From the NCBI RefSeq assembly GCF_028680575.1, contig NZ_JAPCKI010000010.1, positions 1 through 64,000 of the forward strand: 64,000 bases of DNA. Direction: 5' to 3'. A program made the position numbers and the translations under genes. The DNA is from Acidovorax benzenivorans (GTDB taxonomy: Bacteria > Pseudomonadota > Gammaproteobacteria > Burkholderiales > Burkholderiaceae_C). Under the pieces are notes generated by a model. It was not told where the DNA came from and searched no databases. It was given only the letters and a program-made list of their open reading frames with translations. This document shows positions 42,846 through 51,459 of this stretch, piece by piece; positions within the stretch are counted from its first letter, which is position 1; every line of letters begins with the position of its first letter.

Positions 42846-44024
42846 ATGGAAGACATCGTCATCGTTTCGGCCGCTCGCACCGCTGTGGGCAAATTTGGTG
42901 GCGCGCTGGCCAAGACGCCTGCGACCGAACTCGGCGCCATCGTGATCCGCGAAGCCATCGCGCGTGCGGGCCTCTCGTCCGACCAGATCGGCGAAGTCAT
43001 CATGGGCCAGGTGTTGGCGGCTGGCGTGGGCCAGAACCCCGCACGCCAGGCCTCCATGAAGGCAGGTGTGGCCAAGGAAACCCCGGCCCTCACCATCAAC
43101 GCGGTGTGCGGCTCTGGCCTCAAGGCCGTGATGCTGGCGGCGCAGGCCGTGGCCTGGGGTGACAGCGAGATCGTCGTGGCCGGCGGCCAGGAAAGCATGA
43201 GCCTGGCACCTCACGTGCTGCCGGGCTCGCGTGACGGCCAGCGCATGGGCGACTGGAAGCTGGTCGACACCATGATCGTGGACGGCCTGTGGGACGTTTA
43301 CAACCAGTACCACATGGGCATCACGGCGGAAAACGTGGCCAAGCAGTACGGAATCACCCGCGACATGCAGGATGCCCTGGCCCTGGCCAGCCAGCAAAAG
43401 GCAGCTGCTGCGCAAGACGCAGGCAAATTCGCCGACGAAATCGTGGGTGTGAGTCTGGCGCAGAAGAAGGGCGACCCCATCCTGTTCAACGCGGATGAAT
43501 ACCTGAACCGCAAAACCAACGCCGAGGCGCTGGCAGGCCTGCGCCCCGCATTTGACAAGGCGGGCAGCGTGACCGCCGGCAATGCCTCGGGTCTGAACGA
43601 CGGCGCTGCTGCTGTGGTGGTGATGACTGCCAAGAAGGCCGCCGCTCTGGGCCTCAAGCCTCTGGCTCGTATCGCCGCCTTTGGCACCAGCGGCCTGGAC
43701 CCTGCCACCATGGGCATGGGCCCCGTGCCTGCCTCGCGCAAGGCCCTGCAGCGCGCTGGATGGAATGCTGCCGACGTGGACCTGTTCGAGCTGAACGAAG
43801 CCTTTGCGGCCCAGGCCTGCGCTGTGAACAAGGAGCTGGCCATTGACCCTGCCAAGGTCAACGTGAACGGCGGTGCCATCGCCATCGGCCACCCCATCGG
43901 CGCGTCCGGTTGTCGTATCCTGGTCACGCTGCTGCATGAAATGCAGCGCCGTGATGCCAAGAAGGGCTTGGCTGCGCTGTGTATTGGTGGCGGCATGGGC
44001 GTGTCGCTGGCTTTGGAACGCTAA
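42846..44024 (+). CDS. phaA: Acetyl-CoA acetyltransferase (beta-ketothiolase)
   Basis: The product is 392 residues, the standard length for thiolases. Catalytic residues are visible: nucleophile C88 (NAVCGSGLKAV), H349 in GHPIGASGCR and C379 in ALCIGGGMG. It condenses two acetyl-CoA to acetoacetyl-CoA, the first step of PHB synthesis. AAGGA lies 5 bases before the ATG, and the gene starts 70 bp after phaC. A terminator-like hairpin follows at 44106. Confidence 0.95.
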   Translation: MEDIVIVSAARTAVGKFGGALAKTPATELGAIVIREAIARAGLSSDQIGEVIMGQVLAAGVGQNPARQASMKAGVAKETPALTINAVCGSGLKAVMLAAQAVAWGDSEIVVAGGQESMSLAPHVLPGSRDGQRMGDWKLVDTMIVDGLWDVYNQYHMGITAENVAKQYGITRDMQDALALASQQKAAAAQDAGKFADEIVGVSLAQKKGDPILFNADEYLNRKTNAEALAGLRPAFDKAGSVTAGNASGLNDGAAAVVVMTAKKAAALGLKPLARIAAFGTSGLDPATMGMGPVPASRKALQRAGWNAADVDLFELNEAFAAQACAVNKELAIDPAKVNVNGGAIAIGHPIGASGCRILVTLLHEMQRRDAKKGLAALCIGGGMGVSLALER

Positions 44025-44105
44025 AGCCATTAGCCCGGGCGGGGTCGCATCATGGGGTGCAGCTCCGGCCCTATTGATCGATAGCGCAGCTGTCGATGGT
44101 GAGGA

Positions 44106-44132
44106 GGCCGCATGCTATGCGGCCTTTTTTTT
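44106..44132 (+). terminator. Hairpin with T run between phaA and phaB
   Basis: An 8-bp perfect stem GGCCGCAT/ATGCGGCC (44106-44113 and 44117-44124) with a 3-base loop is followed by eight T residues. It would terminate or attenuate transcription between phaA and phaB, suggesting that phaB also has its own promoter in the 281-bp gap. Confidence 0.8.
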
Positions 44133-44305
44133 GATGCATCTGCAGGCGCCACTCCGGTGAAGCCTTGTTCAGCTTGCCTTGCGTCAACTGTGCGATGCAT
44201 GTGGATATGTCAAAAAGGAAAGGGCTTCAGTGTTTTCCTTCACGGCAGTGCCCAATTTCTTCGGTAGAGTGGGTCCTGAGCCAATTACTAACAAGGAGAA
44301 ATCAC

Positions 44306-45043
44306 ATGAGCCAGAAAGTCGCGTACGTCACCGGCGGTATGGGAGGCATCGGCACCGCCATTTGCCAACGTCTGCACAAGGAAGGTTTCAAAGTCATCGC
44401 TGGCTGCGGCCCGACACGGGATCACGCCAAGTGGCTGGCAGAACAAAAGGCCCTGGGATACACGTTTTATGCGTCTGTGGGCAATGTGGGTGATTGGGAT
44501 TCCACCGTGGAAGCCTTTGGCAAGACCAAGGCAGAACACGGCGCCATCGATGTGCTGGTGAACAACGCAGGCATCACGCGGGACCGCATGTTCCTCAAGA
44601 TGTCGCGTGAAGACTGGGACGCTGTGATCGAAACCAACCTCAACAGCATGTTCAACGTCACCAAGCAAGTGGTGTCCGACATGGTGGAAAAGGGCTGGGG
44701 CCGCATCATCAATATCAGCTCGGTCAACGGCGAAAAAGGCCAGGCAGGGCAAACCAACTACTCTGCCGCCAAGGCAGGCATGCACGGCTTCTCGATGGCC
44801 CTGGCTCAGGAACTGGCTACCAAGGGCGTTACCGTCAACACGGTGAGCCCTGGCTATATTGGCACTGACATGGTCAAGGCCATCCGCCCGGACGTACTGG
44901 AAAAGATCGTGGCGACCGTTCCTGTCAAACGCCTGGGCGAGCCCAGCGAGATCGCGTCGATCATCGCCTGGCTGGCCTCGGAAGAGGGTGGATACGCCAC
45001 AGGCGCAGACTTTTCGGTCAATGGTGGCCTGCACATGGGCTAG
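44306..45043 (+). CDS. phaB: Acetoacetyl-CoA reductase
   Basis: The product is 245 residues starting MSQKVAYVTGGMGGIGTAIC after AAGGAG. This is a short-chain dehydrogenase: the nucleotide-binding TGGMGGIG, the NNAG motif, S138/S139, Y152 and K156 (NYSAAKAG) are in place. It reduces acetoacetyl-CoA to (R)-3-hydroxybutyryl-CoA with NADPH for PhaC. The longer frame to 44165 crosses the phaA-phaB terminator and is rejected. A strong terminator follows. Confidence 0.95.
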   Translation: MSQKVAYVTGGMGGIGTAICQRLHKEGFKVIAGCGPTRDHAKWLAEQKALGYTFYASVGNVGDWDSTVEAFGKTKAEHGAIDVLVNNAGITRDRMFLKMSREDWDAVIETNLNSMFNVTKQVVSDMVEKGWGRIINISSVNGEKGQAGQTNYSAAKAGMHGFSMALAQELATKGVTVNTVSPGYIGTDMVKAIRPDVLEKIVATVPVKRLGEPSEIASIIAWLASEEGGYATGADFSVNGGLHMG

Positions 45044-45067
45044 ACATCGGCTCAGTCCCTTTGGACC

Positions 45068-45101
45068 AACAAAAAACCCCGCATCTGCGGGGTTTTTTGT
45101 T
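45068..45101 (+). terminator. Rho-independent terminator after phaB
   Basis: The stem AACAAAAAACCCCGC pairs with GCGGGGTTTTTTGTT around a short ATCT loop, 25 bp after phaB. The A-rich left and T-rich right flanks make it potentially bidirectional. Confidence 0.9.
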
Positions 45102-45106
45102 GGGAC

Positions 45107-45533
45107 TTGCAAGGATTGCAGGGAGATAACCCTGACCTTGCTCTGGTCCGCCTGAGAAATATCGAGCTGAGGTGTCTACATTTCCCACGCTTTGGTATGC
45201 GTCTGCGCTCGTTGTGCAATGAGGGATGTCATCGGCTTACACAACAGCGGCTTGGCGGCAGCGCCTTCAGAAGCGGGCGGGGGCGCGTTTACGGTCGCGT
45301 TCGTCTTCGGGCCAAGCGGACAAGATTGCGGTGGTATTCATGGTGGAAAACTCCTGTGATGTACCAACAACGTCGGCAGTCCACAGTCCGTTGACAACCT
45401 TTCGCAAAAAAATGCAACCGCAATAGCCTGTAGCGTTACATTAAAAAATGCTTCACATTTAATAGCAAAAAAACCATGCTGGTGAATGAGAAATCCTGAA
45501 AATTCGGGTGAGTATTTACAGGACTTTACATCC
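45107..45533. other. Long region without a recognised gene between phaB and the ABC-F gene
   Basis: About 430 bp lie between the phaB terminator and the end of the ABC-F gene. The part from 45390 to 45510 is unusually AT-rich for this genome, with runs of A and TTTAATAGC-like sequence. On the minus strand a 17-codon frame begins at 45342 (MNTTAILSAWPEDETRP, ending at 45289). It is preceded by AGGAG with a 9-base spacer and lies directly downstream of the AT-rich stretch, as if from a promoter. I cannot match it to any family. A small protein, a leader peptide or a small RNA are all possible. Confidence 0.3.
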
Positions 45534-47573
45534 TCAACCCACCGAGGCGACTGAAATTTCTTCGAGTTCGGAAGAAACCTCCAGCCAGCGTTCTTCCAAT
45601 TTTTCCGTCTCGTCGTTCCCTGCTTTCAAACGTCGACCGCACTCGGCGATCTCTGCCGGAGGCAAGGCTTCCGTCAGTTTTTGCTCCAGTTGAGTGCGTT
45701 CTGCGCTCAAAGCAGCCAGACGCTTGTCGATCTGTTCCAGCTCTTTTTTGAGTGGCCGGGTCTTTTCGGCCAGCTGTTGGCGTGTCTGGGCGTCAAGCTT
45801 GCGCTGCTCGCGCCCGTCACGCGAAGGAGCGGAGGCGGGGGCTGGTGCAGGCGCGGCAACGGAGGCCACCGTGACCACGGGTGCCGGTGCGGCGACGGGT
45901 GCAGCTGCAGGGGGCCGTGACGCCTGTGCCTGTTCGGCGAGCCGTGCTTCTTCGCGCAGGCGCTTGGATTCTTCGAGCAGGTAGCGCTGATAGTCGTCCA
46001 GGTCGCCGTCGAAGGGCCCCACAACCCCCCGGCCCACCATCCAGAAGTCTTCGCAGACCGAGCGCAGCAACGAACGGTCGTGGCTGACCAGCATGACGGT
46101 GCCGTCGAAGTCGTTGAGCGCCATGGCCAGGGCTTCGCGGGTCGCCAAGTCGAGGTGGTTGGTAGGTTCGTCCAGCAGCAGCAGGTTGGGACGCTGCCAC
46201 ACGATCATGGCCAGAACGAGGCGGGCTTTTTCGCCACCGCTCATCGTGCCCACGGCCTGCTTGACCATGTCGCCCGTGAAGTTGAACGTGCCCAGATAGC
46301 TGCGCAGGTCTTGTTCGCGGCTAGGCTGCTTGGCGTCGGGACCCAGCTCCTTGGCCAGGCGGATCATGTGCTCCAGCGGGCTTTCGCTGGGGCGCAGCAC
46401 GTCGAGTTCCTGCTGGGCAAAGTAGCCGATGTTCAGGCCCTTGCCTTCGGTCACGCTACCGCCCAGGGGCTTCATGGTGCGGGCTATGGTTTTGACCAGC
46501 GTGGACTTGCCCTGGCCGTTGGCACCCAGAATGCCGATGCGCTGGCCCGCCAGCACAGAGCGGTTGACGCCCGTGAGGATGGTGGTGGGCGTGCCCTCGT
46601 CGTCCACATAGCCGAACGAGGCGTCGCTGATGGCCAGCATCGGGTTGGGCAGGTTGGCAGGCTCCTTGAACTCGAAGGTGAAGTCCGCTTCGGCGAGCAC
46701 AGGGCCAATCTTTTCCATGCGTTCGAGCTGCTTGACGCGGCTTTGCGCCTGCTTGGCCTTGCTGGCCTTGGCCTTGAAGCGGTCGATGAACTTCTGCAGG
46801 TGGGCCATCTTCTCCTGCTGCTTGGAGAAGCTTGCCTGTTGCAGTTCAAGCTGCTGAGCGCGCAGCTCTTCGAACTTGCTGTAGTTGCCACCGTAGCGGT
46901 TCAACTCACCTTGCTGGATTTGCAGGGTGACGTTGGTGATGGCATCGAGAAACTCCCGGTCGTGGCTGATCACGATCATGGTGCCCACGTAGCGCTTGAG
47001 CCAGGCTTCAAGCCAGACGAGGGCATCCAGGTCCAAGTGGTTGGTGGGTTCGTCCAGCAGCAGCAGATCGCTGGGACACATCAGCGCACGTGCCAGTTGC
47101 AGCCGCATGCGCCAGCCGCCGGAGAAGCTGTTAACGGGCTGGTCCAGCTCGCTCACGCGAAAGCCCAGGCCCAGGATGAGCGCCTGGGCGCGGGCCACGG
47201 CATCGTGTGCGCCGGCGTCATGGAGGTCAGAATAAGCGTGGGCAATGGCCATGCCGTCGTCGCTGGCCTCAGCCTCTGCCAGCTGGCGCTGCACTTCGGC
47301 CAAACGCGTGTCGCCTTCCAGCACAAAATCGGTGGCCGACTGATCGGTCTCGGGCATGTTCTGCGCGACTTCGGCCATCCGCCAGCTCGATGGGATATGA
47401 AAATCCCCACCGTCTTCATGCAGCTTGCCGCTGAGCAGCGCGAACAGGCTGGACTTGCCCGCGCCATTGCGGCCCACAAGCCCGACGTTTTCGCCGGGGT
47501 TGATGGTGGTGGACACGCTGTCGAGCACGACTTTCGTGCCGCGTCGCAAAATTACATTTTTCAGTTGGATCAT
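45534..47573 (-). CDS. ABC-F family ATPase (YheS/Uup-like)
   Basis: The product is 679 residues with two ABC ATPase domains and no membrane segments. Domain 1: Walker A GRNGAGKSS, signature FSGGWRMRLQLARAL, Walker B LLLLDEPTNHLDL. A linker of coiled-coil character follows (KMAHLQKFIDRFKAKASKAK). Domain 2: GANGQGKST, MSGGEKARLVLAM, LLLLDEPTNHLDL. The C-terminus has an Ala/Pro-rich linker and a coiled coil (REQRKLDAQTRQQLAEK onward). ABC-F proteins act on the ribosome to relieve stalls or help assembly. Subfamily YheS is suggested by length and layout; Uup is the alternative. It is monocistronic on the minus strand, upstream of the AT-rich block. Confidence 0.88.
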   Translation of the reverse strand: MIQLKNVILRRGTKVVLDSVSTTINPGENVGLVGRNGAGKSSLFALLSGKLHEDGGDFHIPSSWRMAEVAQNMPETDQSATDFVLEGDTRLAEVQRQLAEAEASDDGMAIAHAYSDLHDAGAHDAVARAQALILGLGFRVSELDQPVNSFSGGWRMRLQLARALMCPSDLLLLDEPTNHLDLDALVWLEAWLKRYVGTMIVISHDREFLDAITNVTLQIQQGELNRYGGNYSKFEELRAQQLELQQASFSKQQEKMAHLQKFIDRFKAKASKAKQAQSRVKQLERMEKIGPVLAEADFTFEFKEPANLPNPMLAISDASFGYVDDEGTPTTILTGVNRSVLAGQRIGILGANGQGKSTLVKTIARTMKPLGGSVTEGKGLNIGYFAQQELDVLRPSESPLEHMIRLAKELGPDAKQPSREQDLRSYLGTFNFTGDMVKQAVGTMSGGEKARLVLAMIVWQRPNLLLLDEPTNHLDLATREALAMALNDFDGTVMLVSHDRSLLRSVCEDFWMVGRGVVGPFDGDLDDYQRYLLEESKRLREEARLAEQAQASRPPAAAPVAAPAPVVTVASVAAPAPAPASAPSRDGREQRKLDAQTRQQLAEKTRPLKKELEQIDKRLAALSAERTQLEQKLTEALPPAEIAECGRRLKAGNDETEKLEERWLEVSSELEEISVASVG

Positions 47574-47724
47574 TGAAATGAGTCCGCAATCAGAAACCTA
47601 CGCTGTAGTCACGTCTGAAACGATGCAGCAGTGCACTCTTCAAAACGAGTGCTGTTGGGTTGGACCGACTGGATATCGGGTAGAAGACGGCGGGTGTTCG
47701 TAAAAAACGAGAGCCTATCTTTTT

Positions 47725-49119
47725 TTAAAAGTACAGACTGCCCATTTTATATTGGGCAGCCAGTGTGGTGGTTAGTACATAAAGCGAATAAATTAAAAAG
47801 GCAGTGAGTACGACTTTTTCTGCAGGTCGCGATATCCTGCCTCCAGCCTCTACGCGCCCGATGGATGCGGCAATGAAAAGCATTGGTATAAGAAAATAAC
47901 GCCCCTGCACGCCCCAAATTTTTTCACTTGGATAGTTATTCCAGGATATTGCAAGTGCAAAAAATATAAGCAAAGTGCTAGCAATGCCAATTAATAGAAA
48001 TGTGGCACGTTTTGGCCATTCGCGGCGCCAGGGCGTCACTGCAATCAATACCAGTGCTGTCACAGCTATTGCGACGGAAAAAACTCTGACTGCTTGACGG
48101 GAGATCGGTGTATCCAGCCATCCAAGGATTCCAAGAAATGAATGGCGGTAGAACCTCCGAATTTCAAAGTCGCTGATTGTTCTATTCAATAAATCAAAAA
48201 ACTCACCTGGATTAATTAAATAATTGATCAGTATATTTACAGTGGTGTAATCACGGACAACTCTACTGTCATGCGTGGTGGAAATTCCGAAAGCAATCCA
48301 AGCAACAGTCAATAGGTACATGAACAAGACGGCTGTAATCCGCTGTCGAGTCGGCTGTGACGCAGCAAGTGCGAGCGGCACCAGCAAGGCGGGGAGAAGG
48401 TTGGTGCGTGCAGCACAAAGCACAAGTATCAACCCGTAGAGGCCGATTTCTTGCCATGAAAGTTCGCCATGGTTCCTATATCGATCTGAACTTGAGACCT
48501 GAAGCCACAAACCAATAGCCAATACAGCCATAGCAGTGCAGAGGCCATCGATGGTCGGAGAGTTCAGTTGAAACAACGCCATGGGCGTTGTAAGGAGCAT
48601 TATGAAAAGTACGTTGGGCGTATATAAGAAAAAAGCCCCACCCATAATAGCGAGCGATGTCGCAACCACCAGGGCGCGAGTTATCTCATAACTCGCACGC
48701 ATTGAAAGATCGAGTTTTCGCGAAATAAAAAGCCCAAGTGCATGCGGAGCGTATATTATCGGGAGGTAATACCCTGTTCCTGCTGCATTTGCAAAGTTCT
48801 GTTGGTGGGCCCATTTTATTTGACCCAGGTCACTCACTAGCGCAGGGGTATTTTCCTTGCTGGCGCTGTTTCCAGAAATTCCCATCATGGACTCAATGAA
48901 AACGATCAAATTAGAGTCCACCAGGCCGCCTTCACGCCCCTTGTTTTCAGTGCCTGGCAGCAGTAGCCACTGCCCATGCGAAATCATGTCTGCGCGCATC
49001 AGATGAACATTCTCGTCAGGCGATTGGACTGGCGGGATAAGTCGCGTAATTGCTGTGGCGACCAAAATAACAAGAAAAACAAGAATTATGATTTTGAATA
49101 GCTGTTTTTTGAGTATCAT
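47725..49119 (-). CDS. DUF2142 polytopic membrane protein, probable GT-C type transferase
   Basis: The product is 464 residues from MILKKQLFKIIILVFLVILV; an ATG five codons earlier (49134) is possible. At least ten hydrophobic segments are visible. After the first one comes IPPVQSPDENVHLMRADMIS, with the acidic DE pair expected in the first periplasmic loop of GT-C enzymes and typical of DUF2142. The family is linked with surface polysaccharide loci. It is the last gene of a three-gene minus-strand block with an EamA-type small flippase and a GT2 enzyme, so it may transfer a lipid-linked sugar to a surface glycan. Base composition is clearly AT-richer than the flanks, suggesting acquisition. 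Confidence 0.75.
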   Translation of the reverse strand: MILKKQLFKIIILVFLVILVATAITRLIPPVQSPDENVHLMRADMISHGQWLLLPGTENKGREGGLVDSNLIVFIESMMGISGNSASKENTPALVSDLGQIKWAHQQNFANAAGTGYYLPIIYAPHALGLFISRKLDLSMRASYEITRALVVATSLAIMGGAFFLYTPNVLFIMLLTTPMALFQLNSPTIDGLCTAMAVLAIGLWLQVSSSDRYRNHGELSWQEIGLYGLILVLCAARTNLLPALLVPLALAASQPTRQRITAVLFMYLLTVAWIAFGISTTHDSRVVRDYTTVNILINYLINPGEFFDLLNRTISDFEIRRFYRHSFLGILGWLDTPISRQAVRVFSVAIAVTALVLIAVTPWRREWPKRATFLLIGIASTLLIFFALAISWNNYPSEKIWGVQGRYFLIPMLFIAASIGRVEAGGRISRPAEKVVLTAFLIYSLYVLTTTLAAQYKMGSLYF

Positions 49120-49170
49120 GCTTTCATTCAACACCTTAATGTTTGAATTTATGATTTTTGAAATGATTGC

Positions 49171-49521
49171 TCAAGAAGTGGAGACAATCAGGATCAGCCC
49201 GGCAGCGATCATGGCAGAGCCTGCGAAATAGCCGCCGGAAAATTTCTCTCCAAACAAAAAATAACTTGCAATCGGAACAAAAACAAAAGCAAGCGCCATG
49301 ATGGGGTATATTTTTCCAAGCTCTGCATGCCGGAGTATCAATACCCAGCCAATCGAGGTTATCCCGTAAAGAGCCATTGTGCCACTCAGCAGTAGCAAGG
49401 GTTGCATCGAAAATATGCTGCCAGCCTGATTGATGGCGATGGCACTGTACTTGAACATGACTTGTCCAGTAGCAATCCCCAGGACGCACAGGATGGCTAA
49501 TAGATGAATTCCCGTTACCAT
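49171..49521 (-). CDS. Small EamA/SMR-type membrane protein, probable lipid-linked sugar flippase
   Basis: The product is 116 residues starting MVTGIHLLAILCVLGIATGQ. Four hydrophobic helices are visible, the pattern of half-size EamA proteins such as ArnE/ArnF. The SMR-like RHAELGKIYPIMALAFVFVP segment lies near helix 3. In its setting between a GT2 bactoprenol-type transferase and a multi-pass putative transferase, it likely flips the undecaprenyl-linked sugar across the inner membrane, the job GtrA does in phage gtr cassettes. It begins one base after the stop codon of the GT2 gene. Confidence 0.7.
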   Translation of the reverse strand: MVTGIHLLAILCVLGIATGQVMFKYSAIAINQAGSIFSMQPLLLLSGTMALYGITSIGWVLILRHAELGKIYPIMALAFVFVPIASYFLFGEKFSGGYFAGSAMIAAGLILIVSTS

Positions 49522-49522
49522 A

Positions 49523-50524
49523 TCAAACTCCCTGTTTTGTCGTAATATTCTTCTTTCGCCGAAGGTGCAATAATTTATGCATTGGTCGCTGCGGCTGGTT
49601 AGCCACGTCGCTGGCAATAAATGCGAGGAGTAGATGCAGGCCCGCGATCACAGGCAAAGCTGCCAACATCACTGTGCCGGCAGGGGATGGAACGTTGATG
49701 GCGGATGATTGAATCCAGTGCGTTATCCCAAAAATTGTGCCAAAGCACATGAGAAAAATACCCGCAGGCAGCTGGAGGGACGCGACCGACATGTCGCGCA
49801 AGTAGTAGTTATAAAAAATACGCTTGATGGTGTTTTTGAAATGCTTTCCTAAAAATTCTGGAAGAATTTTTGTGATGCGCAAATTGCTCTCTTCGTCACC
49901 GTACATTGCATCCATGGGAATGTCGATGACTGCGGCACGCAAAGTATTCAAGCGAAAGAGCATGTCGGTTTCAAAAAAATAGCGTTTGCTGATTTTTTCC
50001 ATCGGCAGGTGGCTTGCAACTTTCGCGTGGATGGCCGTGTATCCATTAGTAGGATCAAAAACACCCCAATAACCCGTGGAGAGCTTGCTCATGAACGACA
50101 GAACGGCATTGCCAAAAAGCCGAATGGCAGGCATGTTGTGAATTTCTTCGAGGTGGTAAAAGCGATTACCCTTGGCATAATCCGCTTCTCCGGCGAGCAG
50201 GGGGCTCACAAATGCGGGCAGAAGGCTTGGGTCCATCTGTCCATCGCCGTCTACCTTCACCAATATATCGTGCCCGTCCGCAATAGCACTTTGGTAGCCG
50301 GTCATGACAGCACCACCGACACCTTGATTTTCAGTATGAAAGACGACATGAACCCGGGGGTCAGTGCATTCTGCCGCCACAAAATTCCCTGATTCCTCGG
50401 GGCAGCAATCATCCACGACGTAGATGGCCGCTACTTCTGAGCCTATACGGGCAATAACATCCAGAATATGACGACGGACCCGGAAGCAAGGAATAACTAC
50501 GGCGATAGACATTGAAGGATTCAT
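49523..50524 (-). CDS. GT2 glycosyltransferase, bactoprenol-glycosyltransferase-like
   Basis: The product is 333 residues. The GT-A fold is seen in IAVVIPCFRVRRHILDVIAR, IYVVDDCCPEESG, NQGVGGAVMTGYQSAIADGH and the metal-binding VDGDGQMDP. Two C-terminal hydrophobic segments (LPAGIFLMCFGTIFGITHWI and AGTVMLAALPVIAGLHLLLA) anchor it, as in GtrB and DPMS-like enzymes that load a sugar on undecaprenyl or dolichyl phosphate. Its ATG overlaps the prmB stop codon by four bases, so the acquired cassette is translationally coupled to a housekeeping gene. It is the first gene of the AT-rich block. Confidence 0.85.
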   Translation of the reverse strand: MNPSMSIAVVIPCFRVRRHILDVIARIGSEVAAIYVVDDCCPEESGNFVAAECTDPRVHVVFHTENQGVGGAVMTGYQSAIADGHDILVKVDGDGQMDPSLLPAFVSPLLAGEADYAKGNRFYHLEEIHNMPAIRLFGNAVLSFMSKLSTGYWGVFDPTNGYTAIHAKVASHLPMEKISKRYFFETDMLFRLNTLRAAVIDIPMDAMYGDEESNLRITKILPEFLGKHFKNTIKRIFYNYYLRDMSVASLQLPAGIFLMCFGTIFGITHWIQSSAINVPSPAGTVMLAALPVIAGLHLLLAFIASDVANQPQRPMHKLLHLRRKKNITTKQGV

Positions 50525-51459
50525 AAAATCTCTTGTGACTTCAGCCAGTGGCGAAGAGCGATAGCACTCACCAGCAAAACCTGGTCTTCGCCCGCACTGG
50601 TATCGAGCCAGAAAACGGGCAATTGCGGAAAGGCCGCCTCAAAGTGCGCACGCTCGTTGCCGATCTCCAGAATGATCACGGCGTCCTCGCTCATGCAGGC
50701 GGGTGCGGCGGCAAAGAGCTGGCGCACAAAGTCCATGCCATCGTTTCCACCGGCCAGGGCCAGTTCGGGCTCTGCGCGGTACTCGGTGGGCAGTGCAGCC
50801 ATGCTGGCGGCGTTGACGTAGGGCGGGTTGCACAGGATCAGGTCCCAGGGGCCGGGCAGGGCAGCCAGGCCATCGGACAGCTGCAGCTGGATGCGGTCTT
50901 GCAGGCCGTGTTTGTCCACGTTGATGCGGGCTACGGCCAGGGCGTCGGGCGAGATGTCGGCACCAGTGACCGCCACTTCGGGCCAGGCCATGGCCGCCAG
51001 CACGGCCAGGCTGCCGTTACCCGTGCACAGATCCAGCACCTGGCGGGTGCGGTCGCTCAGGTACTCGTCGGCGCCCCCATCGACCAGCAGTTCAGCGATA
51101 AAGCTGCGCGGCACGATGGCGCGTTCGTCCACGTAGAACGGTACGCCCTGCAGCCAGGCCTCTTGCGTGAGGTAGGCTGCGGGCTTGCGGGTGCGGATAC
51201 GCTCTTCAAAAAGAGTAGCTACCAACGCTTGATCGGCGGGCGCTACGGGCTGATTCTTCATGGAATCCGGGGCATCCGACAGATCGCTGTCCAGCGGCAA
51301 CCCTAGACGCCAGAGCACCAGCCAGGTGGCTTCATCGTGGGCATTGGTGGTGCCATGGCCAAAGGAAACACCTGCTGCTGCAAGGCACTGTGCCCCCGAT
51401 TCGACCAAGGCACCCACGGTATTGCCCGCGAGCGTGGGGTGCTGTTGTGGTGTGTTCAT
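50521..51459 (-). CDS. prmB: Ribosomal protein L3 glutamine N5-methyltransferase PrmB
   Basis: The product is 312 residues. The SAM-dependent methyltransferase core has [20 protein letters not shown] (motif I) and the glutamine-methylation signature NPPYV (in [15 protein letters not shown]). The N-terminal PrmB/HemK-type helical domain is at residues about 15-110. Residues about 68-86 ([20 protein letters not shown]) overlap an in-frame dispersed repeat. Its ATG overlaps the dapE stop and its stop overlaps the GT2 start, so it is tightly coupled on both sides. Confidence 0.9.
   Translation of the reverse strand: MNTPQQHPTLAGNTVGALVESGAQCLAAAGVSFGHGTTNAHDEATWLVLWRLGLPLDSDLSDAPDSMKNQPVAPADQALVATLFEERIRTRKPAAYLTQEAWLQGVPFYVDERAIVPRSFIAELLVDGGADEYLSDRTRQVLDLCTGNGSLAVLAAMAWPEVAVTGADISPDALAVARINVDKHGLQDRIQLQLSDGLAALPGPWDLILCNPPYVNAASMAALPTEYRAEPELALAGGNDGMDFVRQLFAAAPACMSEDAVIILEIGNERAHFEAAFPQLPVFWLDTSAGEDQVLLVSAIALRHWLKSQEIL
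51205..51258 (+). repeat. Comamonadaceae dispersed repeat inside prmB
   Basis: The plus strand reads TTCAAAAAGAGTAGCTACCA, ACGCTTGATCGGCGGGCGCT, ACGGGCTGATTCTT, the GAGTAGC variant of the family core followed by CGCTTGAT and GGCGCTACGGGC. It is translated in frame on the minus strand. Confidence 0.65.
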
